From Palsa-504 sp963705835 (GTDB taxonomy: Bacteria; Actinomycetota; Actinomycetes; Streptosporangiales; Streptosporangiaceae), in contig CAVPLC010000077.1 in the NCBI GenBank assembly GCA_963705835.1, positions 1-64,000 of the forward strand: a stretch of DNA of 64,000 nt, given 5' to 3'. Below are positions 36,645 through 45,755 of the stretch, piece after piece. The position numbers and the translations under genes were made by a program. The first letter of the stretch is position 1; each line of letters begins with the position of its first letter. The notes under the pieces were generated by a model. That model ran no database searches. It was given only the letters and a program-made list of their open reading frames with translations, and was not told where the DNA came from.

Positions 36645-38055
36645 ACGTCAAGCGATCCGGCCGCCCGCGGTAAGTGGGCGATGCCGGAGATCAGGTCGCC
36701 CGCCCGGGCCAGCAGCGAGGTGCGCGGCGAGCGGCCCGCTGATTCCAGGCGGTCCGCCGTGCGGTACAGGGCGTACAGGCCGCGGACGCCGGCCCAGCGG
36801 GCCGGCCAGGCTCCCAGCGGGGTGACCGGTGGCCGACCCACGGCAGCGTCGTGAGCGGGCTGGGGACCCCGCGGACCAGGTCGGCCAGCGTCCGGCCGGC
36901 CAGGTTGGCGGCGGCCACGCCGTGCCCGGAGTAGCCGCCCGCCCAGCCCAGGCCGGTACGCGGGTCCATCATGACCGTGGCGCACCAGTCCCTCGGCACG
37001 CCGAGAACCCCGCACCAGGCATGGTCGATGCCGGCCTCGGCGGCCACCGGGAACATGCGGCGCAGGATCCGGCCGAGCTGGGCCACGGTGGCGGCGGCGA
37101 TCGCGCCGTCGTGGTCAAGACCGGAGCCGAACCGGTAGGGGATCCCGCGGCCGCCGAGCGCGATACGGCCATCGGTGGTCCGCTGCGCGTAGATGTAGGC
37201 GTGCGCCTCGTCGCCGAGCGTCTCGAACCCGTCCCAGCCGATGGACTTCCACGCGGCGTCGCCGAGCGGCCCGGTGATGATCATGGAACTGTTCATGGGC
37301 AGCAGCGTCCGGCGCTGACCCGGCATGGCCGCGGTGAACCCTTCGGTGCACCGGAGCACGAACGGGGCCTGCACGTCGCCCGCTGGCGTGCGGGCGCGCC
37401 CGGCCGAGATGGACGTCACCGGGGTCGCCTCGTACAGCAGCACGCCGGAGCGGGTCACCACCCCGGCCAGCCCGGCGGCGAGATCGGCGGGCTGGACCCG
37501 GGCACAGTGGGGCGAGTACAGGGCCCCGACGGCCGCTGTCACCTGCAGGCGGCGGGCCAGTTCCGTTTTATCGAGATACCGAACGATGTCCTCTTCGTCG
37601 CCCCAGGCCCGGTCTTGAGCGAGCCGCCGCCGGAGCCTGGCATCCTGTGCGGCGGAGGTGGCCACGGTGAGCGTGCCGCCCTTGACCAGCCCGGCGTCGA
37701 TGCCTTCGTCCCGGCAGACGCGGGCCACCTCGTCCACCGTCTCGCGCAGCTGTCCCTCGAGTTCGCGGACGCCCTTCCTGCCCTGAGGATGGGCGGCATA
37801 GCGGGATCGTGAACCGGGCAGCGCGGCGGTGACCCAGCCGCCGTTGCGGCCCGACGCGCCGAATCCGGCGAAGGCCTCCTCGAGCACCACGATCCGGAGC
37901 CCGGGGTCAGCCCGCTTGAGGTAGTACGCGGTCCACAGGCCGGTGTAGCCGGCGCCCACGATGCACACGTCGGCCTGCGTGCCGCCGGGCAGCGACGGCC
38001 GCGTCGGCGGAAGGCCGTGCGCCTGCCACCACCACGACACCTCGCCGTTATGCAT
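36638..38055 (-). pseudogene. FAD-dependent amine/amino-acid oxidase, frameshifted at C-terminus
   Basis: DAO-family flavoprotein. Starts HNGEVSWWWQAHGLPPTRPS, with the FAD dinucleotide fold ADVCIVGAGYTGLWTAYYL and GFGASGRNGGWVTAALPGS, as in gamma-glutamylputrescine oxidase-like enzymes. C-terminal FAD site WAGGYSGHGVAAANLAGRTL. Near 36,840 the frame shifts; the natural tail (PPVTPLGAWPARWAGVRGLY, LYRTADRLESAGRSPRTSLL) continues in another frame to 36638, while the unshifted frame stops at 36691. One indel suffices. Start ATG 38055. Confidence 0.82.
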
Positions 38056-38227
38056 GGCAGGCCTCCCCGTGCCTCGGTGCACGCACCACGTTTCGTTCGG
38101 CCCCTAAAGAACAAATTATCTGAAACACTGGCAAATGTCGCATCTTAGCTGAACAGATCACCAACTGACGCGGCCGCCTGCGCACGCAGCCAGGCCTTTG
38201 CGATCACGGGCAGGGTAGCGTCAAGGT

Positions 38228-39175
38228 ATGCGACTTGGGGTGCTGGACGTGGGGTCGAACACGGTGCACTTGCTCCTGGTGGATGCCTACCCCGGCGCCC
38301 GGCCGATGCCGGCGTTCTCGCACAAGGCCGAACTCAAGCTCGCCGATCACCTGGACAACGGGAACGCGCTGTCCGAGCGGGGTGAGAGCCGGCTGCGCGC
38401 CGTGGTCGAGGAGGCGCTGCGCATCGGCGAGGACAAGGGCGCCGAGGATCTTATCGCGTTCGCCACGTCGGCCGTCCGGGAGGCCAAGAACGGCGAGAAG
38501 GTCCTGGCCCGCATCCGCGAGCAGACCGGCGCCCAGATCAACGTCATGACCGGCCACGAGGAGGCCCGGCTCACGTTCCTGGCGGCCCGGCGGTGGTTCG
38601 GCTGGTCATCGGGGCGCCTGCTCGTCATCGACATCGGCGGCGGGTCCTTGGAGGTGGCCTCGGGCATCGACGAGGAGCCGGACGTCGTCGCCTCGCTGCC
38701 GCTGGGTGCCGGCCGCCTGACCAGGGACTGGATCGGCTCCGACCCCCCGAAGGCGCAGGAGGTGCGCGGCCTGCGCAAGCACGTGCGCGCGCAGATCGCC
38801 CGGGAGGCCGGAGGCATGCTGCGGCACGGGGCGCCCGATCACGTGGTGGGAACCTCGAAGACCTTCCGGCAGCTCGCCAGGATCGCCGGGGCGGCCCCGT
38901 CCGGCGAGGGGCCGTACGTCAAGCGGGTGCTCAGGCGGGCCGACGTCGCCGCGCTGGCCGAGCGGCTGCCCAAGATGTCGCAGGCCGAGCGGAACAGGCT
39001 GCCCGGCGTCTCGGCGAGCCGGGTGGACCAGCTTCCCGCGGGGGCCATCGTGGCCGACGCCATCCTCGACCTGCTGGACGTCGACCACCTCGAACTGTGC
39101 CCGTGGGCCCTGCGCGAGGGCGTCATCCTGAGGCGCCTGGACATGCTCGCCCAGGGCCTCGACGACATCCTCTGA
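38228..39175 (+). CDS. Ppx/GppA family phosphatase
   Basis: 315 residues of the exopolyphosphatase/pppGpp phosphatase family (ASKHA fold). Phosphate-binding loops: VLDVGSNTVHLLLVDAY at the start and VIDIGGGSLEVASGIDEE in the middle; FATSAVREAKNGEKVLARI between. Length fits the short actinobacterial Ppx1/Ppx2 type. ATG 38228 with aagg nearby. Marks the left edge of the conserved, frameshift-free part of the window. Confidence 0.92.
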   Translation: MRLGVLDVGSNTVHLLLVDAYPGARPMPAFSHKAELKLADHLDNGNALSERGESRLRAVVEEALRIGEDKGAEDLIAFATSAVREAKNGEKVLARIREQTGAQINVMTGHEEARLTFLAARRWFGWSSGRLLVIDIGGGSLEVASGIDEEPDVVASLPLGAGRLTRDWIGSDPPKAQEVRGLRKHVRAQIAREAGGMLRHGAPDHVVGTSKTFRQLARIAGAAPSGEGPYVKRVLRRADVAALAERLPKMSQAERNRLPGVSASRVDQLPAGAIVADAILDLLDVDHLELCPWALREGVILRRLDMLAQGLDDIL

Positions 39176-39224
39176 TCTTTATCTTTACGGCCGCGGCGAC
39201 CGCGACCGGGCCGACGGCGTCCCG

Positions 39225-40310
39225 CTAGTTGTCGCTGCCGGGCATGACGCGCACGCCCTCGGCCTGCTCTCCTGGCTCGACGACGCCGGTGCGTGCCTGC
39301 GGGCGCTTCTCCGCGGGCGGCTGGGATCCGTGAGCCTGTGGTGAGGACAGCCCCGGCTGAGGCGCAGGAGCGGTACGCCCCGACGCGGTAGCGGCCTGCA
39401 CGGGGCTGGCCGACACGGGGCTGGCCGGCGGCTGCGCGGACGGGCGCGGACCCGCCGGGCCGTTCGGACCTGCCGGGCCATTCGGGCCGTTCGGGCCTGC
39501 GGGCGGGTTCGGACCCGTCGGGGACGCGGCGGAGCGCGGTCCGCCCGCCGGCTCGCCAGCGCTGATGGCCTTGGCGGTCGCCTGGTCCACCTCGTCCTCG
39601 AGAGACATGCGGGCGGTCTCCGCGGCGACGAGCGAGGAGACGCCGTCGAGGATCTCGGTGAGCCGCTTGATGGTTTCCGAGTGCCTGGTGGACAGCAGGT
39701 TCAGGCGGCGCTCCGCGCCGTCGTGGATCGCGGTGGCCCGCGCCGTAGCCTCGTCGAGCGCCTTCTTGGCCTGCGCCTTCGCGCCGGCGAGCACCGCCTC
39801 GGACTTCTTCTTGGCGTCGGACGTGGTGTTATCCGCCTCGGAGCGGGCGGCGTTGACCGTCTTGTCCGCCTCGGACCTGGCGGAGGTGATGGCCCGCTCG
39901 GCTTGTTCCTGTGCCGCGGTCAGCATCCGCTCGGCCTGCTCGCGGGCCTCGGCGCGGACCTTGTCCGCCTCCTGCTGCGCGTCGTTGCGCTGGCGGGCGA
40001 TGTCCTCGTGGGCCTTGGACTTCTGGGACCTGGCCTCGTCATCGGCGAGCTTGAGGATCTGGGCGATGCGCTCGCTGACTTCCTCGTGCGCGGGCTTGGC
40101 GCCCAGCGCCTGCTGGCGCGCGGTGGCCAGGTCGCGCCTGAGTTCCTCCCCGTCATCGAGGGACCGGGCAAGTCGCTGCTCTAGGTCCCGGATCTGGCTG
40201 CGGCACCGGGCGATGAACTCGTCCACCTGACGGCGGCTGTAACCGCGCATCTGCATTTCGAATGCATCTTCGTGAGCGAGGTTAGGCAGGAGATCACTGT
40301 TGTCATTCAT
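39225..40310 (-). CDS. DivIVA-domain coiled-coil protein
   Basis: 361 residues. N-terminal DivIVA-like motif FEMQMRGYSRRQVDEFIARC, then ~200 residues of coiled coil with repeated ARSEAD/ AQEQAER segments, and a Pro/Gly-rich low-complexity tail (GPNGPNGPAGPNGPAGPR). In actinobacteria such proteins act at cell poles or septa and organise wall growth. Not Wag31 itself by length of the tail and the weak N-terminus. Starts at ATG 40310, separate from its neighbours. Confidence 0.82.
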   Translation of the reverse strand: MNDNSDLLPNLAHEDAFEMQMRGYSRRQVDEFIARCRSQIRDLEQRLARSLDDGEELRRDLATARQQALGAKPAHEEVSERIAQILKLADDEARSQKSKAHEDIARQRNDAQQEADKVRAEAREQAERMLTAAQEQAERAITSARSEADKTVNAARSEADNTTSDAKKKSEAVLAGAKAQAKKALDEATARATAIHDGAERRLNLLSTRHSETIKRLTEILDGVSSLVAAETARMSLEDEVDQATAKAISAGEPAGGPRSAASPTGPNPPAGPNGPNGPAGPNGPAGPRPSAQPPASPVSASPVQAATASGRTAPAPQPGLSSPQAHGSQPPAEKRPQARTGVVEPGEQAEGVRVMPGSDN

Positions 40311-40713
40311 AGCTTTCCGCGATCATGTAGTCCGACGAGGCAGGAGCGTGTCCAGAGGCTAGCGGTCCTAGTGAGGCGCAGAACCGCCTAAGTGACGAGC
40401 GGGACCGCTACTTCTGTAGTATGCGTGCTCAGGACGGGGGTTGCAGGCAATACGTGCATGACTCTTCTCGCTCATCACTCCCCCGCGCAACCGAAACGAA
40501 CTAGTGTCCATATTTATCCCCATCTGTGCCTAGATGGGGGTTGTTACGGGGTGTAAGCATTTTGGGCGGAGATGCCGATGTGGCGTCTGTGGCCCGCATT
40601 ATCGGATTGACGTGAACTGTGCTGCTGTTTGGCGGAATCGTTACCGCCTAGCTGGGTAAAACTGCACGTGAAGGTGGTCAGCGAATGACCCTGATGGGTC
40701 ATGCGGAGGAGCA
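40311..40713. other. Divergent intergenic region with a hairpin
   Basis: About 400 bases, AT-richer than the genes. Contains a perfect hairpin CCCCATCT-gtgcct-AGATGGGG at 40518-40539 followed by gttgtt, possibly a terminator or RNA leader, and ggaggag just before the next gene. Confidence 0.5.
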
Positions 40714-40926
40714 GTGTCGGCACGTAACCTGGGGCACAAGCGAACGGAGCCGCTATCCGCGCCGGAGGTGAGCACGATTCCCAGGCAGTTGGACCTTCGT
40801 GTTCACGACCGCGTCGCCCTGGATGAGATCGAGCTCTACGCCGAGGTGCTGAGCGCGGTCGCGGCCACCGACCGGCCGCTGACCCCGGCGGAACTCGACG
40901 AGGCGCTGGGCATCCACAACGGCTAG
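40714..40926 (+). CDS. Small conserved actinobacterial protein
   Basis: 70 residues from GTG 40714 with ggaggag upstream. C-terminal half VALDEIELYAEVLSAVAATD followed by RPLTPAELDEALGI is a conserved two-helix pattern in actinobacteria, of unknown function. Its TAG shares CTAG (40923-40926) with the stop of the convergent mshD. Confidence 0.75.
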   Translation: MSARNLGHKRTEPLSAPEVSTIPRQLDLRVHDRVALDEIELYAEVLSAVAATDRPLTPAELDEALGIHNG

Positions 40927-41852
40927 CGCCTCCGGTACATGGCGTCCGTTCTCCGGCGCGTGAAGCCGAGCGCCTCGTACAACCTGATCGCGGGCGCATT
41001 GTCCTCGTCGACGTAGAGCATCGCCTCGGCCAGGCCGCGCTCTTGCAGGTAGTGCAGGCCCGCCAGGGTCAGGGCCCGGCCGAGCCCGGTGCCTTGCTCG
41101 CCCGGGTCCACCCCGACGACGTAGACCTCGCCGATGGCAGGCGACGCGTCCGCGGGCCCGTGAACCTTGGTCCAGTGGAAGCCCGCCATGGCGCCGTCCC
41201 GCTCCGCGATGAAGAAGCCGGCCGGATCAAACCAGGGCTCCCGCTCGCGCAGCTCGAGATCGTGCCTGGTCCAGGCGCCCTGCTCGGGGTGCTTGGCGAA
41301 GGCCCGCCCGTTGAGGCTCAGCCAGTCATCTTCATCCCGGCCGCGGCGGAACGTCCGCAGCGTGATGCCGGGCGGCAGGCGTGGCTGGTCCAGCTCATCG
41401 CCCAGCGACCGGCGCATCTGCCACAGCGCCCGGAAGCGGTCGAAGCCCGCGGCCCGCGCCAGCCGCGAGGCCGCGGGCAGGTCCCCGTGCGCCCACAGCC
41501 GGACCGGATGCGCGTCCGACTCGGCGATCAAGGCGCGGACCAGGGCCAGGCCAAGCCCTTCGCGCCGATGGCCGGGGTGAATCACAAGCTCCCCGCTCAG
41601 GTCCGTGCCTGCTGCGTTCGTCGTGGCGTCCAGGTGGGCGTAGCCCGCGATCTCGTCGTTCACGGTCAGGACCAGATCGCGTTCGGAGTCAGGGCCCGGG
41701 CCGGGGCGGGAGCCGTCGTAGCGCAGGTGCAGCAGCGTGTGCTCGGACAGGGGCGCCACCCCGTCGGCGGCCTGCGCCGCCTCGGCGAGGGCCAGGACGC
41801 CAGCGATCTGCGCCGGGGTAAGCCGGCCCGCGGTGATCGCCCCCGCAGTCAT
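40923..41852 (-). CDS. mshD: Mycothiol synthase MshD
   Basis: About 309 residues with two GNAT acetyltransferase domains. N-terminal: VLTVNDEIAGYAHLDATTNA, VIHPGHRREGLGLALVRALI. C-terminal: FHWTKVHGPADASPAIGEVY, VVGVDPGEQGTGLGRALTLA, LHYLQERGLAEAMLYVDEDN. Catalyses the last step of mycothiol synthesis, acetylation of Cys-GlcN-Ins. Starts at ATG 41852 (GTG 41858 possible), 10 bp after glnR on the same strand, an arrangement seen in other actinomycetes. Confidence 0.93.
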   Translation of the reverse strand: MTAGAITAGRLTPAQIAGVLALAEAAQAADGVAPLSEHTLLHLRYDGSRPGPGPDSERDLVLTVNDEIAGYAHLDATTNAAGTDLSGELVIHPGHRREGLGLALVRALIAESDAHPVRLWAHGDLPAASRLARAAGFDRFRALWQMRRSLGDELDQPRLPPGITLRTFRRGRDEDDWLSLNGRAFAKHPEQGAWTRHDLELREREPWFDPAGFFIAERDGAMAGFHWTKVHGPADASPAIGEVYVVGVDPGEQGTGLGRALTLAGLHYLQERGLAEAMLYVDEDNAPAIRLYEALGFTRRRTDAMYRRR

Positions 41853-41862
41853 GCGCACCGGG

Positions 41863-42588
41863 TCATCGGGTCGAGGTGGCGGCGCGGGCGTGTTCGGCCC
41901 GTTCCGGCCGTTCGCTCTTGACCGGTACGAAGCGGTAGCCGACGTTGCGCACGGTGCCGATCAGGGCCTCGTGCTCGGGGCCGAGCTTGGCCCGCAGCCG
42001 CCGGACGTGCACGTCGACCGTTCGGGTGCCGCCGAAGTAGTCGTAGCCCCAGACCTCCTGCAGGAGCTGGGCGCGGGTGAAGACCCGGCCGGGATGCTGG
42101 GCAAGGAACTTGAGCAGCTCGAATTCCTTGAACGTCAGGTCGAGCACGCGGCCGCGCAGCCGGGCGGCGTAGGTGGCCTCGTCGATGGCGAGCTCGCCGG
42201 AGCGGATCTCGTCCGGCGCGTCCGCCTCGGCGGCCACGGCCCGGCGGCCGATGGCGAGCCTGAACCTGGCCTCCACCTCGGCGGGCCCGGCGGTATGCAA
42301 GATCACGTCGTCGGCGCCCCACTCCGCGTTGATCGCGGCCAGCCCGCCCTCGGTCACGATCGCGAACAGCGGGCAGTCCAGGCCGGTGGTGTACAGCAAC
42401 CTGCAGATGCTCTTGGCGTGCGCGAGGTCGCGTCGGGCATCCACCAGGATGACGTCGGCGGGCGGCGCCTCCACCAGGGCGGACGCGTCCGCGGGCAGCA
42501 CCCGGACCGGGTGCAGCAGCAGGCCGAGGGCGGGCAGGACTTCGGCGGACGGCTCGAGGGCGCCGGTGATCAGCAGCAGGTCGCTCAC
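41863..42588 (-). CDS. glnR: Nitrogen regulator GlnR (orphan OmpR-type)
   Basis: 241 residues. N-terminal receiver-like domain: SDLLLITGALEPSAEVLPAL, VILVDARRDLAHAKSICRLL. C-terminal winged helix: RGRVLDLTFKEFELLKFLAQ, HPGRVFTRAQLLQEVWGYDY, FGGTRTVDVHVRRLRAKLGP. These match GlnR of streptomycetes nearly throughout; the receiver is atypical and no kinase gene is adjacent. GlnR controls nitrogen assimilation genes. GTG 42588 with ggaggtgg upstream. Same strand as mshD. Confidence 0.93.
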   Translation of the reverse strand: MSDLLLITGALEPSAEVLPALGLLLHPVRVLPADASALVEAPPADVILVDARRDLAHAKSICRLLYTTGLDCPLFAIVTEGGLAAINAEWGADDVILHTAGPAEVEARFRLAIGRRAVAAEADAPDEIRSGELAIDEATYAARLRGRVLDLTFKEFELLKFLAQHPGRVFTRAQLLQEVWGYDYFGGTRTVDVHVRRLRAKLGPEHEALIGTVRNVGYRFVPVKSERPERAEHARAATSTR

Positions 42589-42699
42589 CCGATAGCCACC
42601 TCCACTCGCAGGTGCGGACGCACCTTCCCTACTTGTATAAACAGACGAGGACCCGGGGGCAACATCGCCCGGGTCCCGCTGAGACGAGGATAACCCGAT

Positions 42700-42960
42700 A
42701 TGGCCAGAGTGACAATCCGGTACTGGGCCGCGGCCCGGGAAGCGGCGGGCGTGGCCGAGGAGTCGGTCGAGGCGGTGACGCTCGCCCAGGCGCTGGACGT
42801 GATCGTGACGCGCCGCGGCGATAACGGTCGGCTGCGCTCCGTGCTGGCGACGTGCTCGTTCCTGGTCGACGGCGCGCCCGCGCGTCGCGACGTAGCTTCT
42901 GACCTTGTCCTTCCCGACGCGGCCCGCGTCGAGGTGCTACCGCAGTTCGCCGGCGGCTGA
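42700..42960 (+). CDS. MoaD/ThiS-family ubiquitin-like sulfur carrier
   Basis: 86 residues: VTIRYWAAAREAAGVAEESV start, SFLVDGAPARRDV in the middle, and the C-terminal QFAGG whose diglycine is adenylated and thiocarboxylated in this family. Could serve molybdopterin or another sulfur-transfer pathway; no partner gene is adjacent. Divergent from glnR. ATG 42700. Confidence 0.88.
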   Translation: MARVTIRYWAAAREAAGVAEESVEAVTLAQALDVIVTRRGDNGRLRSVLATCSFLVDGAPARRDVASDLVLPDAARVEVLPQFAGG

Positions 42961-43143
42961 CGGCCGGAAAGGCCCCGGGGTGGGCATTCGGGGAGTATTG
43001 CGGCACACTGAGTGGATAGCACCATACAGTGTCCATTCAAGTACGTTCCGAAGTCTTACCGATTCGTCGCCCCGACCAGCACGGCCGCACGCAGGCCTTC
43101 GAGAAAGACCCGGCCAGCCAGCGCTGAGCAAGGCTGAGTGAGC

Positions 43144-43797
43144 ATGAGCCAGTACCTACCTCCAGGCCCATCGGGCTCTGAAGTACCGGGCCAGGCGCCC
43201 GGCGGTAAGAAGTTTCCTGGCGAGTTGAACCATACTGCCCGGCCCGACGTTCTCAAGGGTGTGCCAAACGCGGGAACCGCGCCCCGCTCAGGGCGGGTGG
43301 CTGACGAAGCCTTTGTCCGGGCACTGTACGCCGAACACGGCGGCGCCCTGCTTCGCTACGCCCTCCACCTTACGGGCGGTGACAGGCAGCGTGCGGAGGA
43401 TCTTGTGCAGGAAACGATAGTGCGGGCATGGCGCCACCCCGAGGCGCTAGCCGACCGGCCGGCCAGGCCGTGGCTGTTCGCCGTCGCGCGCAACCTCGCC
43501 GTTGATTCCTACCGCGCACGGCAGGCAAGGCCCCCGGAGACCGGGCAGGCGGCTCTCGAGATGCTGCCGTCCGACGATGACGCGGACCGGACCCTTGAGT
43601 CGTGGGCCGTCGCGGACGCGCTGGCGTCGCTGCGGCCCGATCACCGCCGGGTGATCGTGGAGACCTACTACCGGGGTTGTTCGGTGGCCGAAGCCGCCGC
43701 TACGCTGGGGATACCGGCGGGAACGGTGAAGTCCCGCACGTTTTACGCGCTTAAGGCACTCAAGCTGGCGCTGCAGGAACGAGGGCTGGCGCCATGA
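43144..43797 (+). CDS. ECF sigma factor
   Basis: About 217 residues with an unusual ~55-residue N-terminal extension. Region 2: VRALYAEHGGALLRYALHLT, RAEDLVQETIVRAWRHPEAL. Region 4: SLRPDHRRVIVETYYRGCSV, AEAAATLGIPAGTVKSRTFY. Stop overlaps the anti-sigma start (ATGA, 43794-43797), so it is released on a signal sensed by that partner. Resembles the SigL/RslA type; specific trigger unknown. Confidence 0.93.
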   Translation: MSQYLPPGPSGSEVPGQAPGGKKFPGELNHTARPDVLKGVPNAGTAPRSGRVADEAFVRALYAEHGGALLRYALHLTGGDRQRAEDLVQETIVRAWRHPEALADRPARPWLFAVARNLAVDSYRARQARPPETGQAALEMLPSDDDADRTLESWAVADALASLRPDHRRVIVETYYRGCSVAEAAATLGIPAGTVKSRTFYALKALKLALQERGLAP

Positions 43798-44516
43798 CGC
43801 AGATATGGGACTGCACCGAGGCCAGGCCCTCTCTTGGCGTGTACGTGCTCGGCGCCATCGAGCCCGCCGAGCGCGGGCTGGTGGACGCCCACCTGGCCAC
43901 CTGCCGGGACTGCCGGGATGAGCTCGCGGGGCTGGCGGGCCTGCCGGCGCTGCTGGCCAGGGTGAACCCGGACGAGATCAGCCGGATCAGCGACGACGGC
44001 ACCCGCACGGTCACCAGCGATCACCCGCCCGAGGAACTGCTCGACACGGTGCTCAGCCTGGCCGAGGCCAGGCGGCGCAAGAACAGGTGGCGGTACCTGT
44101 CGGCGGCCGCGGCCGTCGTGGCCGTCGCGGCCGGGCTGTTCGGCGGCCTGAGGGCAGCCACCTCGACGACCACGACCCAGACCGTGGTCGTCCCGTTCAA
44201 CCACGGGGCGAACCTCACATGGGATACCGCGTCGGCGGTCAACCAGTCCACGGGGGAGAGCGCCACCGTCGCCTACTCCAAGCAGCTGTGGGGCCACGCG
44301 TTCCAGGTCGTGGTCGACCGCATCCCGGAGGGGACCACCTGCCAGTTCTGGGTCGTCCATCCTGACGGAAGCCGCACCTTCGTGGCCTCCTGGACGACGG
44401 CCAGGGACGAGGGCAACGTGTGGTACGACGGTTCGATGCCGAGCAGCGCCGGATCAATCAGCAAGTTCGAGATCACCGCCGGGAACAGGCTGCTCGTCAG
44501 CATCACCCCGACCTGA
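43794..44516 (+). CDS. Membrane anti-sigma factor with zinc-finger
   Basis: 240 residues. N-terminal zf-HC2 motif: GLVDAHLATCRDCRDELAG with His and two Cys. One membrane helix (YLSAAAAVVAVAAGLFGGL). Extracytoplasmic anti-sigma-K-like domain: ESATVAYSKQLWGHAFQVVV, EGTTCQFWVVHPDGSRTFVA. Holds the upstream sigma factor inactive at the membrane. Coupled to it by ATGA. Confidence 0.92.
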   Translation: MTQIWDCTEARPSLGVYVLGAIEPAERGLVDAHLATCRDCRDELAGLAGLPALLARVNPDEISRISDDGTRTVTSDHPPEELLDTVLSLAEARRRKNRWRYLSAAAAVVAVAAGLFGGLRAATSTTTTQTVVVPFNHGANLTWDTASAVNQSTGESATVAYSKQLWGHAFQVVVDRIPEGTTCQFWVVHPDGSRTFVASWTTARDEGNVWYDGSMPSSAGSISKFEITAGNRLLVSITPT

Positions 44517-44563
44517 TCTGCGGCCCGGCTCGTTCGTCCCCGGGAATGAATGTCACCGCGTGA

Positions 44564-45055
44564 GTGCTGTCTGTGGGCGTGACTGGCGGGCTGATCGCAC
44601 TGGCCGCGGCCCTGGCCGCGGCGACGCTGCTGGGGGTCGCGCTGCGCCGTCGCGCGGGGCGGTTCCGCGCCGCGCCGCCACGGGGCACCCCGGAGCAGCC
44701 GGTGGCCGGCGCGGTCGCCCTGACCGAGGCCGATCTCGGCAGCTCGCTGGGCGAGCGGGCCACCCTGGTCCAGTTCTCGACCGCCTTCTGCGCGCCGTGC
44801 CGGCCGACACGGCAGATCCTGGCGCAGGTGGCGGGCATGGTGGACGGCGTGAGGCACATCGAGATCGACGCGGCCTCGCGGCTGGACCTGGTGCGGCGGC
44901 TGCGCATCAACAGCGCCCCCACCGTGCTCGTGCTCGGCCCCGACGGCGCCGTCGTCAGGCGGGCCGTGGGCCTGCCGCGCAAGGCCGACGTGATCGCCGC
45001 GCTCGGATCGGTGACCGGACCCCCCGTGGTCGAATCCGAGGTCACCGGGCCGTGA
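44564..45055 (+). CDS. Membrane-anchored thioredoxin-fold protein
   Basis: 163 residues: an N-terminal helix (GLIALAAALAAATLLGVAL), a basic linker, then a thioredoxin domain with redox motif in FSTAFCAPCRPTRQIL (CAPC) and cis-Pro in INSAPTVLVLGPDG. Probably anchored in the membrane, acting in disulfide exchange. Located between the sigma/anti-sigma pair and the sulfur operon, with which its redox role fits. GTG 44564. Confidence 0.87.
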   Translation: MLSVGVTGGLIALAAALAAATLLGVALRRRAGRFRAAPPRGTPEQPVAGAVALTEADLGSSLGERATLVQFSTAFCAPCRPTRQILAQVAGMVDGVRHIEIDAASRLDLVRRLRINSAPTVLVLGPDGAVVRRAVGLPRKADVIAALGSVTGPPVVESEVTGP

Positions 45056-45114
45056 AGGTGACAGCCGCACGTAGCCCGCATAGCATCTGGTTCGTGATGT
45101 CCTGGACGGCGAAG

Positions 45115-45210
45115 ATGCTGACCAAACGGCGTGCCGTCGATTTCTGCCACGTCGCCACCGCCATCTGTCCGCGTCCGGCCACCCCGATTCCCGGCGTCGC
45201 GTTCGGCTGA
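45115..45210 (+). CDS. Sulfur-operon leader peptide (Cys-containing)
   Basis: 31-residue ORF LTKRRAVDFCHVATAICPRP..., or 37 residues from ATG 45097. It matches the pattern RRxVDxCRVxxAxC seen in short leader peptides placed before sulfur genes in actinobacteria, some shown to act in cysteine-responsive attenuation. It lies 90 bp before the DUF4395/sulfurtransferase operon. Between them is a small CCCCT/AGGGG hairpin (45246-45257) and a repeated ttttcgcggct. Confidence 0.7.
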   Translation: MLTKRRAVDFCHVATAICPRPATPIPGVAFG

Positions 45211-45302
45211 TCCCGGCGCCTAGTGATCTGCACTGAGTCGGGGCGCCCCTGAAGGGGTAAGACAGCCATTTTCGCGGCTTTTCGCGGCTAGGGAGCATGA
45301 GC

Positions 45303-45725
45303 ATGGACATCGACCCGCGCGGTCCCAGGTTCGGCGCGGTGATCACCGTCGTCGTGCTGGCGCTGGTGCTGATCACCGGGAGTGCCTGGCTGCTCGCCGC
45401 GCAGCTGCTCGTGTTCGCCACCGGCGCCCTGGCCGGGCTGCGGTACGCGCCGTACGGCATGGTGTACCGGCGGTTCATCCGGCCGCGGCTCGGGCCGCCC
45501 GCCCACACCGAGGCCGAGGCCCCGCCGAGATTCGCGCAGGGAGTGGGCATGGTGTTCGCCCTGGGCGGCGTCCTGGGTTACGCCACGGGAGCGACCGGCG
45601 TCGGCATCGCCTTCACCGCGCTCGCCCTGGTCGCGGCGTTCCTCAACGCGGCCTTCGATATCTGCCTGGGCTGCCAGGTGTATCTGTTCATCCAGCGGAA
45701 CCTAAGGATCTGGCCGTCCGCCTAG
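45303..45725 (+). CDS. DUF4395 membrane protein
   Basis: 140 residues. Membrane helices: FGAVITVVVLALVLITGSAW, LLAAQLLVFATGALAGLRY, GMVFALGGVLGYATGATG, IAFTALALVAAFLNAAFDIC, then a CLGCQVYLF Cys pair. Starts ATG 45303 (gggagc 7 bp upstream) or 45297. DUF4395 genes regularly accompany rhodanese genes in actinobacteria; the Cys pair suggests a role in sulfur or thiol handling in the membrane. 30 bp before the sulfurtransferase. Confidence 0.87.
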   Translation: MDIDPRGPRFGAVITVVVLALVLITGSAWLLAAQLLVFATGALAGLRYAPYGMVYRRFIRPRLGPPAHTEAEAPPRFAQGVGMVFALGGVLGYATGATGVGIAFTALALVAAFLNAAFDICLGCQVYLFIQRNLRIWPSA

Positions 45726-45755
45726 TGACCGGCCAGCGAAGGAGGAAATTCCAGC

